64,000 nucleotides of DNA, from positions 1 to 64,000 of the forward strand of contig CAMLKG010000002.1 of NCBI GenBank assembly GCA_946480695.1, written 5' to 3'. Every line of letters starts with the position of its first letter. Within the stretch, counting starts at the first letter, position 1. A program made the translations under genes and the position numbers. Below, piece after piece: positions 9,727-18,013 of the stretch. The notes under the pieces are model-generated. The model made no database searches and was not told the origin of the DNA. It saw only the letters and a list, made by a program, of their open reading frames with translations. The stretch is from an uncultured Cellvibrio sp. (lineage in GTDB: Bacteria > Pseudomonadota > Gammaproteobacteria > Pseudomonadales > Cellvibrionaceae).

Positions 9727-10719
9727 ATGGAAAAAGGCGCAACCCAACAACCCATTATTATCAAAAAGAAACGAGGGCATGGCCACGGGCACCACGGTGG
9801 ATCCTGGAAGGTGGCGCTCGCGGATTTTATGACCGCGATGATGGCTTTCTTTTTGTTGATGTGGCTACTCGGCAGTACGTCAAGCGAAGAGAAAAAAGCC
9901 ATTGCGGGTTATTTCCAGGACCCGGGCAGTAAATATGTAGTGGGCGAAGGCGGCGCGGATTTGGGCTTAATCAACCAGGAGCAACCGCTAAAGCAATCGC
10001 AATCTGACCAACCGGAAGACGACACGGCGAGCGATAAGGAAGCACACAAAGACCAGGAACAGGAAATGACCGAGGACCAGGTCAAAAAAGAAATGGAAAA
10101 AATTGAAACCCAGCAACTGGAAGAATTAAAAAAACAACTGGAAACTGAAATCAACAGCCTCGATTCGGTCTTCCAGCAAATCAAGGACCAAATCCTGATT
10201 GACTTTACGGCCCTGGGTTTGCGTATCCAGATTGTCGATAAGGACCAACGGCCCATGTTTGATGTGGGCAGCGCAAATTTAAAACCCTGGTCGTCGGATG
10301 TATTACATGCACTGGCCCCGATTTTGGATAAGGTGCAAAACAAAATCAGCATCACTGGCCACACGGATGCAACGCCCTACGGTGCCGGTGCAACCTACAC
10401 CAATTGGGAGCTGTCGGCAGATCGCGCCAATTCGGCGCGGCGCGCCTTGCATGAGGGAACCTATCCGGAAGCCAAGGTGGCCACGGTGCAAGGTATGGGT
10501 TCGGCTGCACCATTATTGATTGATAAACCCAATGAACCGATAAATCGCCGTATTGCCATCATTGTTTTGAAAAAAGCAGTGGCCGATGCCCTGGGAAGCG
10601 GCGGAGGTATCAATAGCAACAACCTGATCAAAAGTGCGGACCCATTTGCGCCACCTGCGCCGAAAATTTTATCGCCCGGTGAAGTGGATGATGCAATCGA
10701 TGCGGAAAGTGCACAATAA
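9727..10719 (+). CDS. motB: Flagellar motor stator protein MotB
   Basis: MotB anchors the stator to peptidoglycan and carries the ion-binding aspartate. The 330-residue protein has a basic N-terminus with GHGHGHHGG, one membrane helix with the channel aspartate at about residue 33 (LADFMTAMMAFFLLMWLLG), a long acidic and helical linker (about 85-150), and an OmpA-like peptidoglycan-binding domain (about 170-285) with SITGHTDATPYG and NRRIAIIVLKK. The charge pattern fits proton-type MotB more than sodium-type PomB, but that is inference. A C-terminal tail of about 45 residues extends past the OmpA domain. Confidence 0.96.
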   Translation: MEKGATQQPIIIKKKRGHGHGHHGGSWKVALADFMTAMMAFFLLMWLLGSTSSEEKKAIAGYFQDPGSKYVVGEGGADLGLINQEQPLKQSQSDQPEDDTASDKEAHKDQEQEMTEDQVKKEMEKIETQQLEELKKQLETEINSLDSVFQQIKDQILIDFTALGLRIQIVDKDQRPMFDVGSANLKPWSSDVLHALAPILDKVQNKISITGHTDATPYGAGATYTNWELSADRANSARRALHEGTYPEAKVATVQGMGSAAPLLIDKPNEPINRRIAIIVLKKAVADALGSGGGINSNNLIKSADPFAPPAPKILSPGEVDDAIDAESAQ

Positions 10720-10843
10720 ATACGTAATCTGGCGACCTGTTAACGCAACAGGTCCAACCGGAACACAAAGAAAGGGCGGACGATCCGAATTGAATTCCCC
10801 TTTGACAAGCCTCCCTCCAACCCTTTAAGGTTCACCCCACTAG

Positions 10844-11042
10844 AACGTACGAACGGTCCCCGCAACCGTTAGCTTTTTTTGCGATTTTCATATTCGTAGG
10901 AAAAGTGGCGCCCGCCATTTGGCCGGGTGGAGAGGCGTAATACAAAACCCGAAAGGGGAATAGGCCCGGAGCGTTTCGTACGGCTCTAGTTGACACCCGG
11001 CTTCCAGCTACTAACTGGAGGCCGTTAACTTCAACGTACGAA
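10844..11042 (+). other. Structured non-coding segment before the 86-residue ORF
   Basis: The 332-bp gap between motB and the next ORF has unusual internal symmetry. AACGTACGAA occurs at 10844-10853 and again at 11033-11042; its core complement TTCGTACG lies at 10975-10982 and can pair with either copy. Inside the downstream pairing are a 4-bp stem (10990-10993 with 11031-11034) and a 9-bp stem (10999-11007 with 11015-11023, one G-U pair, 7-nt loop). A CCC-GAAA-GGG mini-hairpin lies at 10948-10957. The ribosome-binding sequence AGAGG (11042-11046) abuts the outer stem. A regulatory leader or small RNA is plausible; no known riboswitch class was recognised. Confidence 0.45.
10852..10880 (+). 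terminator. Intrinsic terminator after motAB
   Basis: AACGGT (10852-10857) pairs with ACCGTT (10865-10870) around a 7-nt loop, followed by AGCTTTTTTT. The first two bases overlap the upstream copy of a 10-base repeat described next. Confidence 0.6.
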
Positions 11043-11051
11043 GAGGTATTT

Positions 11052-11312
11052 ATGAACGAGCTACAGGATGCTCCACCCACCGAAAATTCCCTTCCAAACT
11101 ACAAACGCGAATTCGCTAACCTTCACGATTCCTATCGTGAATTCCAACATTATTGTGCGTTTTATTGCCAATCCACCAGTGTGATGCTCCGCCGCTATGC
11201 CTACGATTTGGATGCAGATTGCTTGGAAGGCATTGAGCGTTTTGCGCAAATGATAGTTGATAAAGCGGACGAGATTGATGTGCGGTTAAAGCGGTTGATG
11301 AATAGTATTTGA
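11052..11312 (+). CDS. Small hypothetical protein (86 aa)
   Basis: I do not recognise this protein. It is soluble, acidic and probably all-helical, with an aromatic stretch (YREFQHYCAFYCQ) and no signal peptide or membrane helix. AGAGG sits 5 bases before the ATG, directly at the foot of a predicted RNA stem, so translation may be structure-controlled. A hairpin with a T run follows the gene, so it seems to be its own transcription unit between motAB and the A+T-rich cassette. It is short but has a sensible start, ribosome site and terminator. Confidence 0.6.
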   Translation: MNELQDAPPTENSLPNYKREFANLHDSYREFQHYCAFYCQSTSVMLRRYAYDLDADCLEGIERFAQMIVDKADEIDVRLKRLMNSI

Positions 11313-11367
11313 GTATGCAAGCTAAACGCTTCCTTTGCTAAAGGCGGATATCTATCGCTAAAAAGGC

Positions 11368-11391
11368 ACTGTGTCTCAGACAGTTTTTTTT
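11368..11391 (+). terminator. Intrinsic terminator after the 86-aa ORF
   Basis: ACTGT (11368-11372) and ACAGT (11380-11384) form a short stem followed by a run of eight T. Confidence 0.6.
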
Positions 11392-11439
11392 CCTTGCGTA
11401 TGATACTTTTTCTTTTTTGGTTCTATTAGGGATGTGAGT

Positions 11440-11757
11440 ATGATTTGGTTAATAAAGTTTAAAGGTGAAATGGGAGTTTCCTCCAGTTTGAATATGGATG
11501 GCTCAGATGCTGTTTATGCAACCGGAGTCGTATTTGCAAATACAGCGGAAAGCGCTATCGCTGTACTACAGGAATATCTCCGTGCTGACCATATTAGGCT
11601 TCGTATAGATGAAGTTACCGCAGAACAATATAAGGTTGACTGTATAAAAGGTACTGAGGATGAAATTGCGGAGATAAAACAATGCGCATTGCTTGTTAAT
11701 GAAAACAATCCGGTAAAGTTGGCTAATGCCATTTCATCAGAAGCCTATGAATGTTAA
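11440..11757 (+). CDS. Hypothetical protein, first gene of an A+T-rich cassette
   Basis: A 105-residue soluble protein with no recognised family. It starts as an alternating strand (MIWLIKFKGEMG) and includes a segment on repeated exposure (VVFANTAESAIAVLQEYL) that suggests a small alpha/beta fold. The ATG at 11440 has AGGG at 11428-11431, 8 bases upstream; a GTG at 11434 in frame is a weaker choice. Codon use is A+T-rich compared with motAB and ybaL on either side, which suggests recent acquisition. The next gene begins 19 bp downstream, so it probably belongs to the toxin-like operon, perhaps as an immunity or accessory protein. That role is inference. Confidence 0.6.
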   Translation: MIWLIKFKGEMGVSSSLNMDGSDAVYATGVVFANTAESAIAVLQEYLRADHIRLRIDEVTAEQYKVDCIKGTEDEIAEIKQCALLVNENNPVKLANAISSEAYEC

Positions 11758-11776
11758 ATCGCAAAGGAAATGGTTT

Positions 11777-12304
11777 ATGGAAAACCATCAATATGTTTCA
11801 CAATTTAAAACTGTTGGCGAATTACAACAGGCCATAGAAAAACTCATTCAAGAACATCGTACAGCCAAAGGGAAAAAATTAGGTGTTCTGTTTCGGGTGG
11901 TTGTTCCGCCAAATCCGGTCACCACTTATGTGGAAGGCAGCCAAGGGCCTTATACTTTAATCCATGGTGTACGGATTGGAGATTATACTTTTGACCAAAC
12001 TTTAGAATGGGTATTACCCGATCCTGCCGCTGGTTTATCATTTTCCAAATCTTTTAGCCATTTGAAAAGCACTTGGAAAATGTTAAAAAAACACGCTAAT
12101 AAAAACAATAATCCCAGCCCTACGAATGTGGCCTCATGGATTTTGGAAACCAGGAATATTCCAAAAGGAATGGCATTTACTCAAGATTCAAAAAATAGCA
12201 ATCATTATTTTTTATCAGTAACAGAAAAAATGCATATTTCGACTCTGGTGACCAATTTAAAACTTATCGCTCATGCGATGACTATCATGAAAGATTTAAC
12301 ATGA
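11777..12304 (+). CDS. Putative Tse2-like ADP-ribosyltransferase-fold toxin
   Basis: A 175-residue protein. ATG 11777 is preferred over the upstream in-frame ATG at 11726 because AAAGGA lies 8 bases before it and the longer form would overlap the previous gene. Its C-terminal half recalls Tse2-type toxins: a PDPAAGLSFSKS motif (residues 81-92), a basic stretch, IPKGMAFTQDS (128-138), then HYFLSVTEKM (143-152) and a final helix. From memory, Pseudomonas Tse2 has the same order (PD.GG.S, IPPDLKVKQDS, HYTIMPAKPM). Tse2 is a cytoplasm-acting effector with an ADP-ribosyltransferase-like fold. No secretion gene is nearby. The following gene overlaps its stop codon, as in toxin-immunity pairs. The family call is a motif judgement, not a search. 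Confidence 0.5.
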   Translation: MENHQYVSQFKTVGELQQAIEKLIQEHRTAKGKKLGVLFRVVVPPNPVTTYVEGSQGPYTLIHGVRIGDYTFDQTLEWVLPDPAAGLSFSKSFSHLKSTWKMLKKHANKNNNPSPTNVASWILETRNIPKGMAFTQDSKNSNHYFLSVTEKMHISTLVTNLKLIAHAMTIMKDLT

Positions 12305-12318
12305 GAGAGGAGATGCCA

Positions 12319-12633
12319 ATGTTAGATTTCAGCGGAAGAGATGAAAAAGCAAAAAGTGTTTGCTTACATTATGCAAATAAGCTTGGATCAGAAGACCTGA
12401 TCGATATATTAGCTGCAAAGGCCCCCGTTACCAACAAGGAACAAGCGTTAAGGCTTTCCCGCTTTTTCTGGAAGATGGTGGATGCATCAATCAAAGACAG
12501 GGACAATGGTGTTGAGGTGCTCGGGGAATCGGATTTGCAATTTTGGATGGAACGAAATATGAATATTATTAGCGGTTACCTTTGCTCCATTGGTTATGAA
12601 GAACAATGGGAAGGGGCGAGCGATGAAGTTTAA
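12319..12633 (+). CDS. Hypothetical protein, candidate immunity or antitoxin partner
   Basis: A soluble, acidic, mostly helical protein with no recognised family. Two starts are possible. ATG 12301 overlaps the previous stop codon as ATGA. ATG 12319 has the ribosome site GAGAGGAG 6 bases before it and gives 104 residues; I prefer the latter. Either way it is translationally coupled to the Tse2-like gene. A small acidic protein next to a toxin-like gene fits an immunity protein, but it does not resemble Tsi2, and the inference rests on position alone. The shared terminator lies 25 bp downstream. Confidence 0.55.
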   Translation: MLDFSGRDEKAKSVCLHYANKLGSEDLIDILAAKAPVTNKEQALRLSRFFWKMVDASIKDRDNGVEVLGESDLQFWMERNMNIISGYLCSIGYEEQWEGASDEV

Positions 12634-12658
12634 TCTTTATACGCCGTTGGCTTTATCA

Positions 12659-12685
12659 AAAAGGGCGGATAAAAACCGCCCTTTT
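12659..12685. terminator. Bidirectional terminator between the cassette and ybaL
   Basis: Perfect 10-bp stem AAAAGGGCGG / CCGCCCTTTT with a 7-nt loop, between convergent genes. Confidence 0.9.
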
Positions 12686-12721
12686 ATTGCTGTCGATTGT
12701 TCACTTATCTAGCTAACGGTT

Positions 12722-14446
12722 TCAATGCGAATAAGATGCCGGTTCCAATTTCCCCATGCGTAACAACACATGCTCTGCCATGCCGTTGGCAAGCTGTTGT
12801 TCACTCAGGAATATCTTACCGATATTTTCCTTAACCCACAGTTCTGCTTCTTCCTCATTGTGTGTGCGGATCACCGTTTCAATTTTAGGATTCAGTTGGC
12901 GCGCGATATCGATCATTTTGCGTACGTGAAATGTGTCTGAAGTTGCCGCGACCAGCATCCCCGCGCGAGCGATGTGGGCTTGTATCAATACATTTGGATC
13001 GGATGCATCCCCACACACAGCAGGGATATTTTGCGCGCGTAATTGCTCGACGGTTTCGCGGTTAGTGTCGGCAATCACGTAGGGGATATTGCTGGAATCC
13101 AGTATTTGCGCAATACGTTTTCCCACCCGGCCATATCCTACCAATACAACCTGGCCGGAAAGGAAGGCTTCGTCGGTATTCATGGGTAATACCGCGAGGG
13201 GATCATTATTCGCTTCGAGCTTGCGTGCAAATGCCGAGTGGTGCCTGGCCCAGTGTTGGAAAGGTTCCAGGCTCGCAAACATCAATGAGTTGAGTGCAAT
13301 CGACACCAATGCGCCGGCCAGGATTAAATTTTGCCCGGTGGTGTCCATTAATCCCAGGCTCATACTGACGCCTGCGAGGATAAATGAAAACTCGCCAATT
13401 TGGGCAAGGCTCGCACCCACGGTGAGCGCGGTATTCAGCGGGTAGCGGAACATCAGTACGAGTGCGACTGCCACAATGGTCTTACCAAACATAATAATTG
13501 CCACCACCACCAACACTTTGAGTGGCTCATTAACCAGGATGTGGAAATCGAACAGCATTCCCACGGATACAAAAAACAATACGGCAAAAGCGTCACGCAG
13601 TGGCAGTGAATCATCCGCAGCGCGATGACTGAATTCAGATTCGCGCAACATCATGCCGGCAAAAAAAGCACCCAACGCAAAAGAGACATCAAACAATGCC
13701 GCAGAGCCGTATGCGACACCGACGGCTGTTGCAATAACACACAAACTGAAAAGTTCGCGCGAACCCGTACCCGCCACCCACCATAAAAGTTTCGGTAACA
13801 AACGCTTGCCCACAATTAACATAAAAGCAATAAACGCAACTACTTTACCGATGGTGAGCGCAATCGTGAGCGCAATATCGTCATCGGCGGCACCCTGGCT
13901 TGTTGCGTCATTGTTACCGCCGAGCAACACGGCAAACGGCGGCAACAGCACCAAAACCAACACCATCACCAGGTCTTCAACTACCAACCAGCCCACCGCG
14001 ATTTTTCCGTTGATACTTTCAATCACACCGCGTGCTTCCAGCGCTTTAAGTAATACAACGGTGCTCGCAACTGACAATGCCAATCCGAATACCAGGGCTT
14101 CGCCAAAGCTCCATCCCCACCACATACCTGCGCCAACACCCAATACAGTGGCGACAGTAATTTGCACAATTGCGCCGGGAATGGCGATACGTTTTACCGC
14201 GAGCAAATCATCAATAGAAAAATGCAGGCCGACGCCAAACATCAACAACATTACCCCGATTTCAGCAAGTTGCGCGGTCAATTCCATATCGGCAACAAAA
14301 CCCGGTGTGTGTGGCCCGACAATGATGCCCGCGATCAAATAACCAACCAACGGCGGCATACGCAGGCGCGTGGCCAGGAATCCGAGGATCATAGCCAGCC
14401 CCAGGCCGGCGGCGATAGTAGTGATCAAACTGATGTTGTGAGGCAT
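12722..14446 (-). CDS. ybaL: YbaL/KefB-type monovalent cation:proton antiporter
   Basis: A CPA2-family inner-membrane antiporter of 574 residues. The N-terminal part (about 1-385) has about 12 hydrophobic segments, beginning ISLITTIAAGLGLAMILGFL and including MPPLVGYLIAGIIVGPHTPG, which is typical of the YbaL branch. The C-terminal part (about 415-560) is a TrkA-N/RCK nucleotide-binding domain with VLVGYGRVGKRIAQIL (Rossmann glycines) and CGDASDPNVL. Such proteins exchange potassium for protons and are gated by ligand binding to the RCK domain. It is a single gene, convergent with the toxin-like cassette. Confidence 0.9.
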   Translation of the reverse strand: MPHNISLITTIAAGLGLAMILGFLATRLRMPPLVGYLIAGIIVGPHTPGFVADMELTAQLAEIGVMLLMFGVGLHFSIDDLLAVKRIAIPGAIVQITVATVLGVGAGMWWGWSFGEALVFGLALSVASTVVLLKALEARGVIESINGKIAVGWLVVEDLVMVLVLVLLPPFAVLLGGNNDATSQGAADDDIALTIALTIGKVVAFIAFMLIVGKRLLPKLLWWVAGTGSRELFSLCVIATAVGVAYGSAALFDVSFALGAFFAGMMLRESEFSHRAADDSLPLRDAFAVLFFVSVGMLFDFHILVNEPLKVLVVVAIIMFGKTIVAVALVLMFRYPLNTALTVGASLAQIGEFSFILAGVSMSLGLMDTTGQNLILAGALVSIALNSLMFASLEPFQHWARHHSAFARKLEANNDPLAVLPMNTDEAFLSGQVVLVGYGRVGKRIAQILDSSNIPYVIADTNRETVEQLRAQNIPAVCGDASDPNVLIQAHIARAGMLVAATSDTFHVRKMIDIARQLNPKIETVIRTHNEEEAELWVKENIGKIFLSEQQLANGMAEHVLLRMGKLEPASYSH

Positions 14447-14637
14447 GGCATTATCTTCGTGAGGGCGAGGCTAGACTATAAATGGACAAAATAACTACAT
14501 GCAACTTGCAGATTTTTTGTTTATGCCATTGAATCCCCATGAAGCGAACCCCAAATCGCATGAACCGCGAAGCTTTCGGGAATTTCGGACCATTCATCGC
14601 AAATTGTAAATTTGCGTAAAATTTATGAGGACAAACC

Positions 14638-15150
14638 ATGCTTTATGATCTTACCGTTGTGCAATTCAGCAAAATGTTAAATAACCTCAACAATTTCCTG
14701 GATAAGGGCGCTGCTTATGCAGAAGCCAAAAAATTTGATGTTAGCGTATTACTCAATTCGCGCCTGGCTCCCGACCAATTTAATTTGATTCGCCAGGTAC
14801 AGATTGCTTGCGATACCGCCAAGTTGGGTGTGGCGCGTTTAACCGGTAAGGCGGAGTCTGCCCCCGTTCACCCGGACACAGAGGCCAGCCTGCCGGAATT
14901 AAAAGCCCGCATCCAATCGGTGCTGGATTACCTTGCGAGTTTTACACCGGCAGATTTTGCAGGCGCCGCCGAGCGCCATATCAGCCAGCCGCGTTGGGAG
15001 GGCAAATACCTGACCGGTAATGAGTTCGCAATCCAGCACGCCATTCCAAATATTTATTTCCACGTCACCACTGCCTATTCAATCCTTCGACACAACGGTG
15101 TTGATTTGGGCAAAAAAGATTACCTTGGCGTTATGCCCTATAAAAGTTGA
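14638..15150 (+). CDS. DUF1993 family protein
   Basis: A 170-residue soluble protein matching the DUF1993 (DinB-like four-helix) family throughout: LYDLTVVQFSKMLNNLNNFL at the N-terminus, SRLAPDQFNLIRQVQIACD near residues 40-58, and PNIYFHVTTAYSILRHNGV near 137-155. The histidine pattern of metal-binding DinB relatives is only partly present (H in IYFHVTTAY and RHNG). Function is unknown. The gene is divergent from ybaL across 191 bp and stands alone. Confidence 0.82.
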   Translation: MLYDLTVVQFSKMLNNLNNFLDKGAAYAEAKKFDVSVLLNSRLAPDQFNLIRQVQIACDTAKLGVARLTGKAESAPVHPDTEASLPELKARIQSVLDYLASFTPADFAGAAERHISQPRWEGKYLTGNEFAIQHAIPNIYFHVTTAYSILRHNGVDLGKKDYLGVMPYKS

Positions 15151-15472
15151 TTCACCCGTCACTCCATTTGCAGTGCTATCTTGTATAGCGCTGCACATCC
15201 ATCCCATTGCGCGCGGCCAAGGCAGCATTACATCGGGCAGCAAGCGAATCGCATTACATCAATTAACCTTCCATAGTAGGTTTTAAATTAATCACACCAT
15301 TTGTAATCGCGATCTGTAGTAACGATTTGTAGCATTCGAAATGAAACGCGGCCGAGCATATATCCAAACTGGCTATAACAAGCTATGCTTCCCCAAGCGA
15401 TAATTTTCGTGCCTGATAAATTTATTCTCAGCCCAGAAATTTGGTAATACGCTCATTCCTAATAGACCAAAC
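15151..15472. other. 322-bp intergenic region with no recognised element
   Basis: I found no convincing ORF, RNA or terminator here. It precedes the YfiR-domain kinase and must hold its promoter; a TATAAC at 15374-15379 is the best -10 candidate, without a good -35. Confidence 0.3.
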
Positions 15473-17806
15473 ATGTTGACATTAACCCGGTTGCCATCAG
15501 TAGTTATTGGCTGGCGAAGTGCGTCAGCCTTCTTGCATGTAATGTTTTTTATGTTGTTTTTGGTGACAGCCTTGGGGTTCATTTCCAATTTTGCCTACGC
15601 GCTGGATAAACAAAAAATCACGGTCTCCTATCTATATAACTTTGCAAAAAATATTGAATGGCCCAACCAATCGTCCATGGCCTCGTTTGATATCGGTGTT
15701 TACGGTACCTACGATCCGGCGTTGATGGATGAGTTAATGGTGCTTAAGCAACGGGTCAAACTGCGTGACTTGCCGATCAATGTCACTCATGTCAATCGCG
15801 TGGATGCCTTGGGTAAATATCATTTGGTCTATGTGGAACAGGCAAGCGCCAGCACGATAAATACTATTTACGATGCGCTTGAAGGCAAGCCGATATTGTT
15901 GGTCACCCATGCTTATGATAATAAGCAATTGGTCATGATTAACCTGATCCCCACGGCGGATGACCGCCTTAAATTTGAAGTTAACAAATCCAACATTATC
16001 AACCATGGTTTAAAGCCGTTACCCGAATTGATTTTAAATGGCGGTACGGAAATTGATGTTGCAAAACTGTATCGCGAGGGCCAGGCATCCCTGGTCGCCT
16101 TGCAAAAGCAATTGCAAGGTCGTGAAAAGGTATTGAATGAATTAACCGCATCGATTCAAAAGCAACAGGCAACAAATGAGCAACTGCAAGTGCAAATGGC
16201 GTCACTCAACCAAAATATTCAAAAGAGTGATGCGTTGATTTCCGAACAAAAAATCCAGTTACAAAGCCAGCAAGCCCAAATTGAAAACAGCATTCGGGAG
16301 CGCGAGCATTTATTACAGGAAGTCGCCCAGCGGACGAAGGAGCTGGATGAACAACAACAGCACCTCAATAGCATCCTGAAAGAAATTGACAGCCGCGAAA
16401 AACGCCTGACTTACCTTAATAGCACTATCCAATCGCAAGAAAATATTATCCTTAAGCAAAAGGATGCGATTGTGAACCTGGATGAGCTGGTGTACTCGCA
16501 AAAAGTTGCGCTGCGTTATTTGTGGGGCTCGGTCATCCTGGGGGGCTTGCTGATTATTACGGTATTCATTGCGTACACGATAAAACGGCGCGATAACAAG
16601 CGCCTCGCCGCACATAGCCAGGATTTGCAAATGGCGCGCGACCGTTTGGCAATAGCCAAGCGCAAGGCGGAGGACGCCAGCCAGGCCAAGAGCGAATTCC
16701 TTTCACTCATGAGCCATGAGTTACGTACTCCCTTGCAAGCCATTATCGGTTATACCGAGGTAGTGATCGAAGAATTAAAACTGGCGGATGACGAACACCA
16801 CGTAAAGGATTTAACACGGGTAATTACCAACAGTGAGCGCTTGTTGAAATTAATCAATAGCGTGCTGGACCTCGCCAAAATTGAATCGGGTCGAATGGAC
16901 CTGGATTTGACCGAAGTAAAATTATCCAGCCTGGTCGATGAGGCCTTGGGTACCGTTGCGCCGCTCCTGGAGCAAAACTCGATTCGTTTGCATATGGATG
17001 TGGATGACGGTGAATTCCTGCCCAAGGCTGATCCGGAAAAGTTGCTGCATATACTGATTAACCTGTTGGGCAATGCAATTAAATTCGCTCCCAATGGCCA
17101 GGTTCGTATCAAGGCTTACCATCAGCCCAAGCGTATCTATATCAGTGTGGCGGATACCGGTATCGGCATTTCCGCCGAGCAACAAGCCTCTATCTTTGAC
17201 CCATTTAAACAGGCCGATTCCAGCACGACGCGCAAATTCCAGGGCAGTGGGCTGGGATTGTCTATCACCCGCCAGTTATGCGAGTTGATGGGCGGCAGTA
17301 TTCGCGTGGAAAGTGAATTGGGAGCGGGTGCCAAATTTATTGTGGAGTTACCCTTGCCGATTAACCCCGCTCCGACTGCGCCCAGGAAAAATGATGCGGA
17401 CGATGTTGATTCGGTGCAATCATCCAATATCCCTGCGAAACCAGGCGAGCAAGTTGTGATGATTGATGATGATCCCGCGTTCCTGGATATTATGGCACGA
17501 ACCATCCGCGCCGAAGGTTACGAAGTCCATACCGCCAGTGATGCGGAAAATGGTTGGCGTTTAATCCAATCGGTTAAGCCCGATGTGATTACCCTGGATT
17601 TGTTATTGCCGGACCAGCACGGCTGGATTTTATTTGAGCGTATAAAAGAAGATCCGGATGTGCGGGATATCCCGGTAATCGTGGTTTCCATGATTGAAGA
17701 GCGCAAGCGTTTCAATCGCCAATTACCGGAAGAATATTTAACCAAACCGGTAAAGCGTGAGACCTTGAAATTGGCCATCCAGCGTATGGCGCCGCATAAA
17801 ACTTAA
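15473..17806 (+). CDS. YfiR-domain hybrid sensor histidine kinase
   Basis: A 777-residue membrane kinase. After an N-terminal hydrophobic segment (about 20-42) comes a periplasmic YfiR/HmsC (DUF4154) domain (about 45-185), recognisable from [14 protein letters not shown] and the [13 protein letters not shown]...GKPILLVTH pattern. A long coiled coil (about 200-345) leads to a second membrane helix (about 350-370), HisKA with [14 protein letters not shown] (His near 415), HATPase (DTGIGIS, GSGLGLS) and a C-terminal receiver with DLLLPDQHG (Asp near 707). YfiR is best known as the periplasmic repressor of the diguanylate cyclase YfiN; here the domain drives a phosphorelay. The next gene is a TonB-dependent receptor of the type often linked to YfiR proteins. 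Confidence 0.9.
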   Translation: MLTLTRLPSVVIGWRSASAFLHVMFFMLFLVTALGFISNFAYALDKQKITVSYLYNFAKNIEWPNQSSMASFDIGVYGTYDPALMDELMVLKQRVKLRDLPINVTHVNRVDALGKYHLVYVEQASASTINTIYDALEGKPILLVTHAYDNKQLVMINLIPTADDRLKFEVNKSNIINHGLKPLPELILNGGTEIDVAKLYREGQASLVALQKQLQGREKVLNELTASIQKQQATNEQLQVQMASLNQNIQKSDALISEQKIQLQSQQAQIENSIREREHLLQEVAQRTKELDEQQQHLNSILKEIDSREKRLTYLNSTIQSQENIILKQKDAIVNLDELVYSQKVALRYLWGSVILGGLLIITVFIAYTIKRRDNKRLAAHSQDLQMARDRLAIAKRKAEDASQAKSEFLSLMSHELRTPLQAIIGYTEVVIEELKLADDEHHVKDLTRVITNSERLLKLINSVLDLAKIESGRMDLDLTEVKLSSLVDEALGTVAPLLEQNSIRLHMDVDDGEFLPKADPEKLLHILINLLGNAIKFAPNGQVRIKAYHQPKRIYISVADTGIGISAEQQASIFDPFKQADSSTTRKFQGSGLGLSITRQLCELMGGSIRVESELGAGAKFIVELPLPINPAPTAPRKNDADDVDSVQSSNIPAKPGEQVVMIDDDPAFLDIMARTIRAEGYEVHTASDAENGWRLIQSVKPDVITLDLLLPDQHGWILFERIKEDPDVRDIPVIVVSMIEERKRFNRQLPEEYLTKPVKRETLKLAIQRMAPHKT

Positions 17807-17830
17807 CGCAACGGGACATTGCTTAACAGG

Positions 17831-17850
17831 ACTTTGCTTTCATGCAAAGT
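17831..17850 (+). terminator. Weak hairpin after the YfiR-kinase gene
   Basis: ACTTTGC (17831-17837) pairs with GCAAAGT (17844-17850) around a 6-nt loop. The T-rich stretch starts about 10 bases later, so termination is uncertain. Confidence 0.3.
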
Positions 17851-18013
17851 TAAACTAGTCTTATTTTTCTTGAGTGCAAAAGGCTTATTCGCTGCTTGTC
17901 TATAAATAACAGGAGCGGTGTGCAGTATCGCGGCTTATTGGTTAGTTGGGTCTATAGATTTGAGTGGTTCAGTCAGCGGAATGACGCAAACCCTTTTTTA
18001 ATAGGTTGTCATT

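Noticed and set aside
13653..14342. 229-residue plus-strand ORF rich in Asn, Thr and Ala
   Set aside because: Antisense to the membrane part of the YbaL-type antiporter; the composition is what a reversed membrane gene gives.
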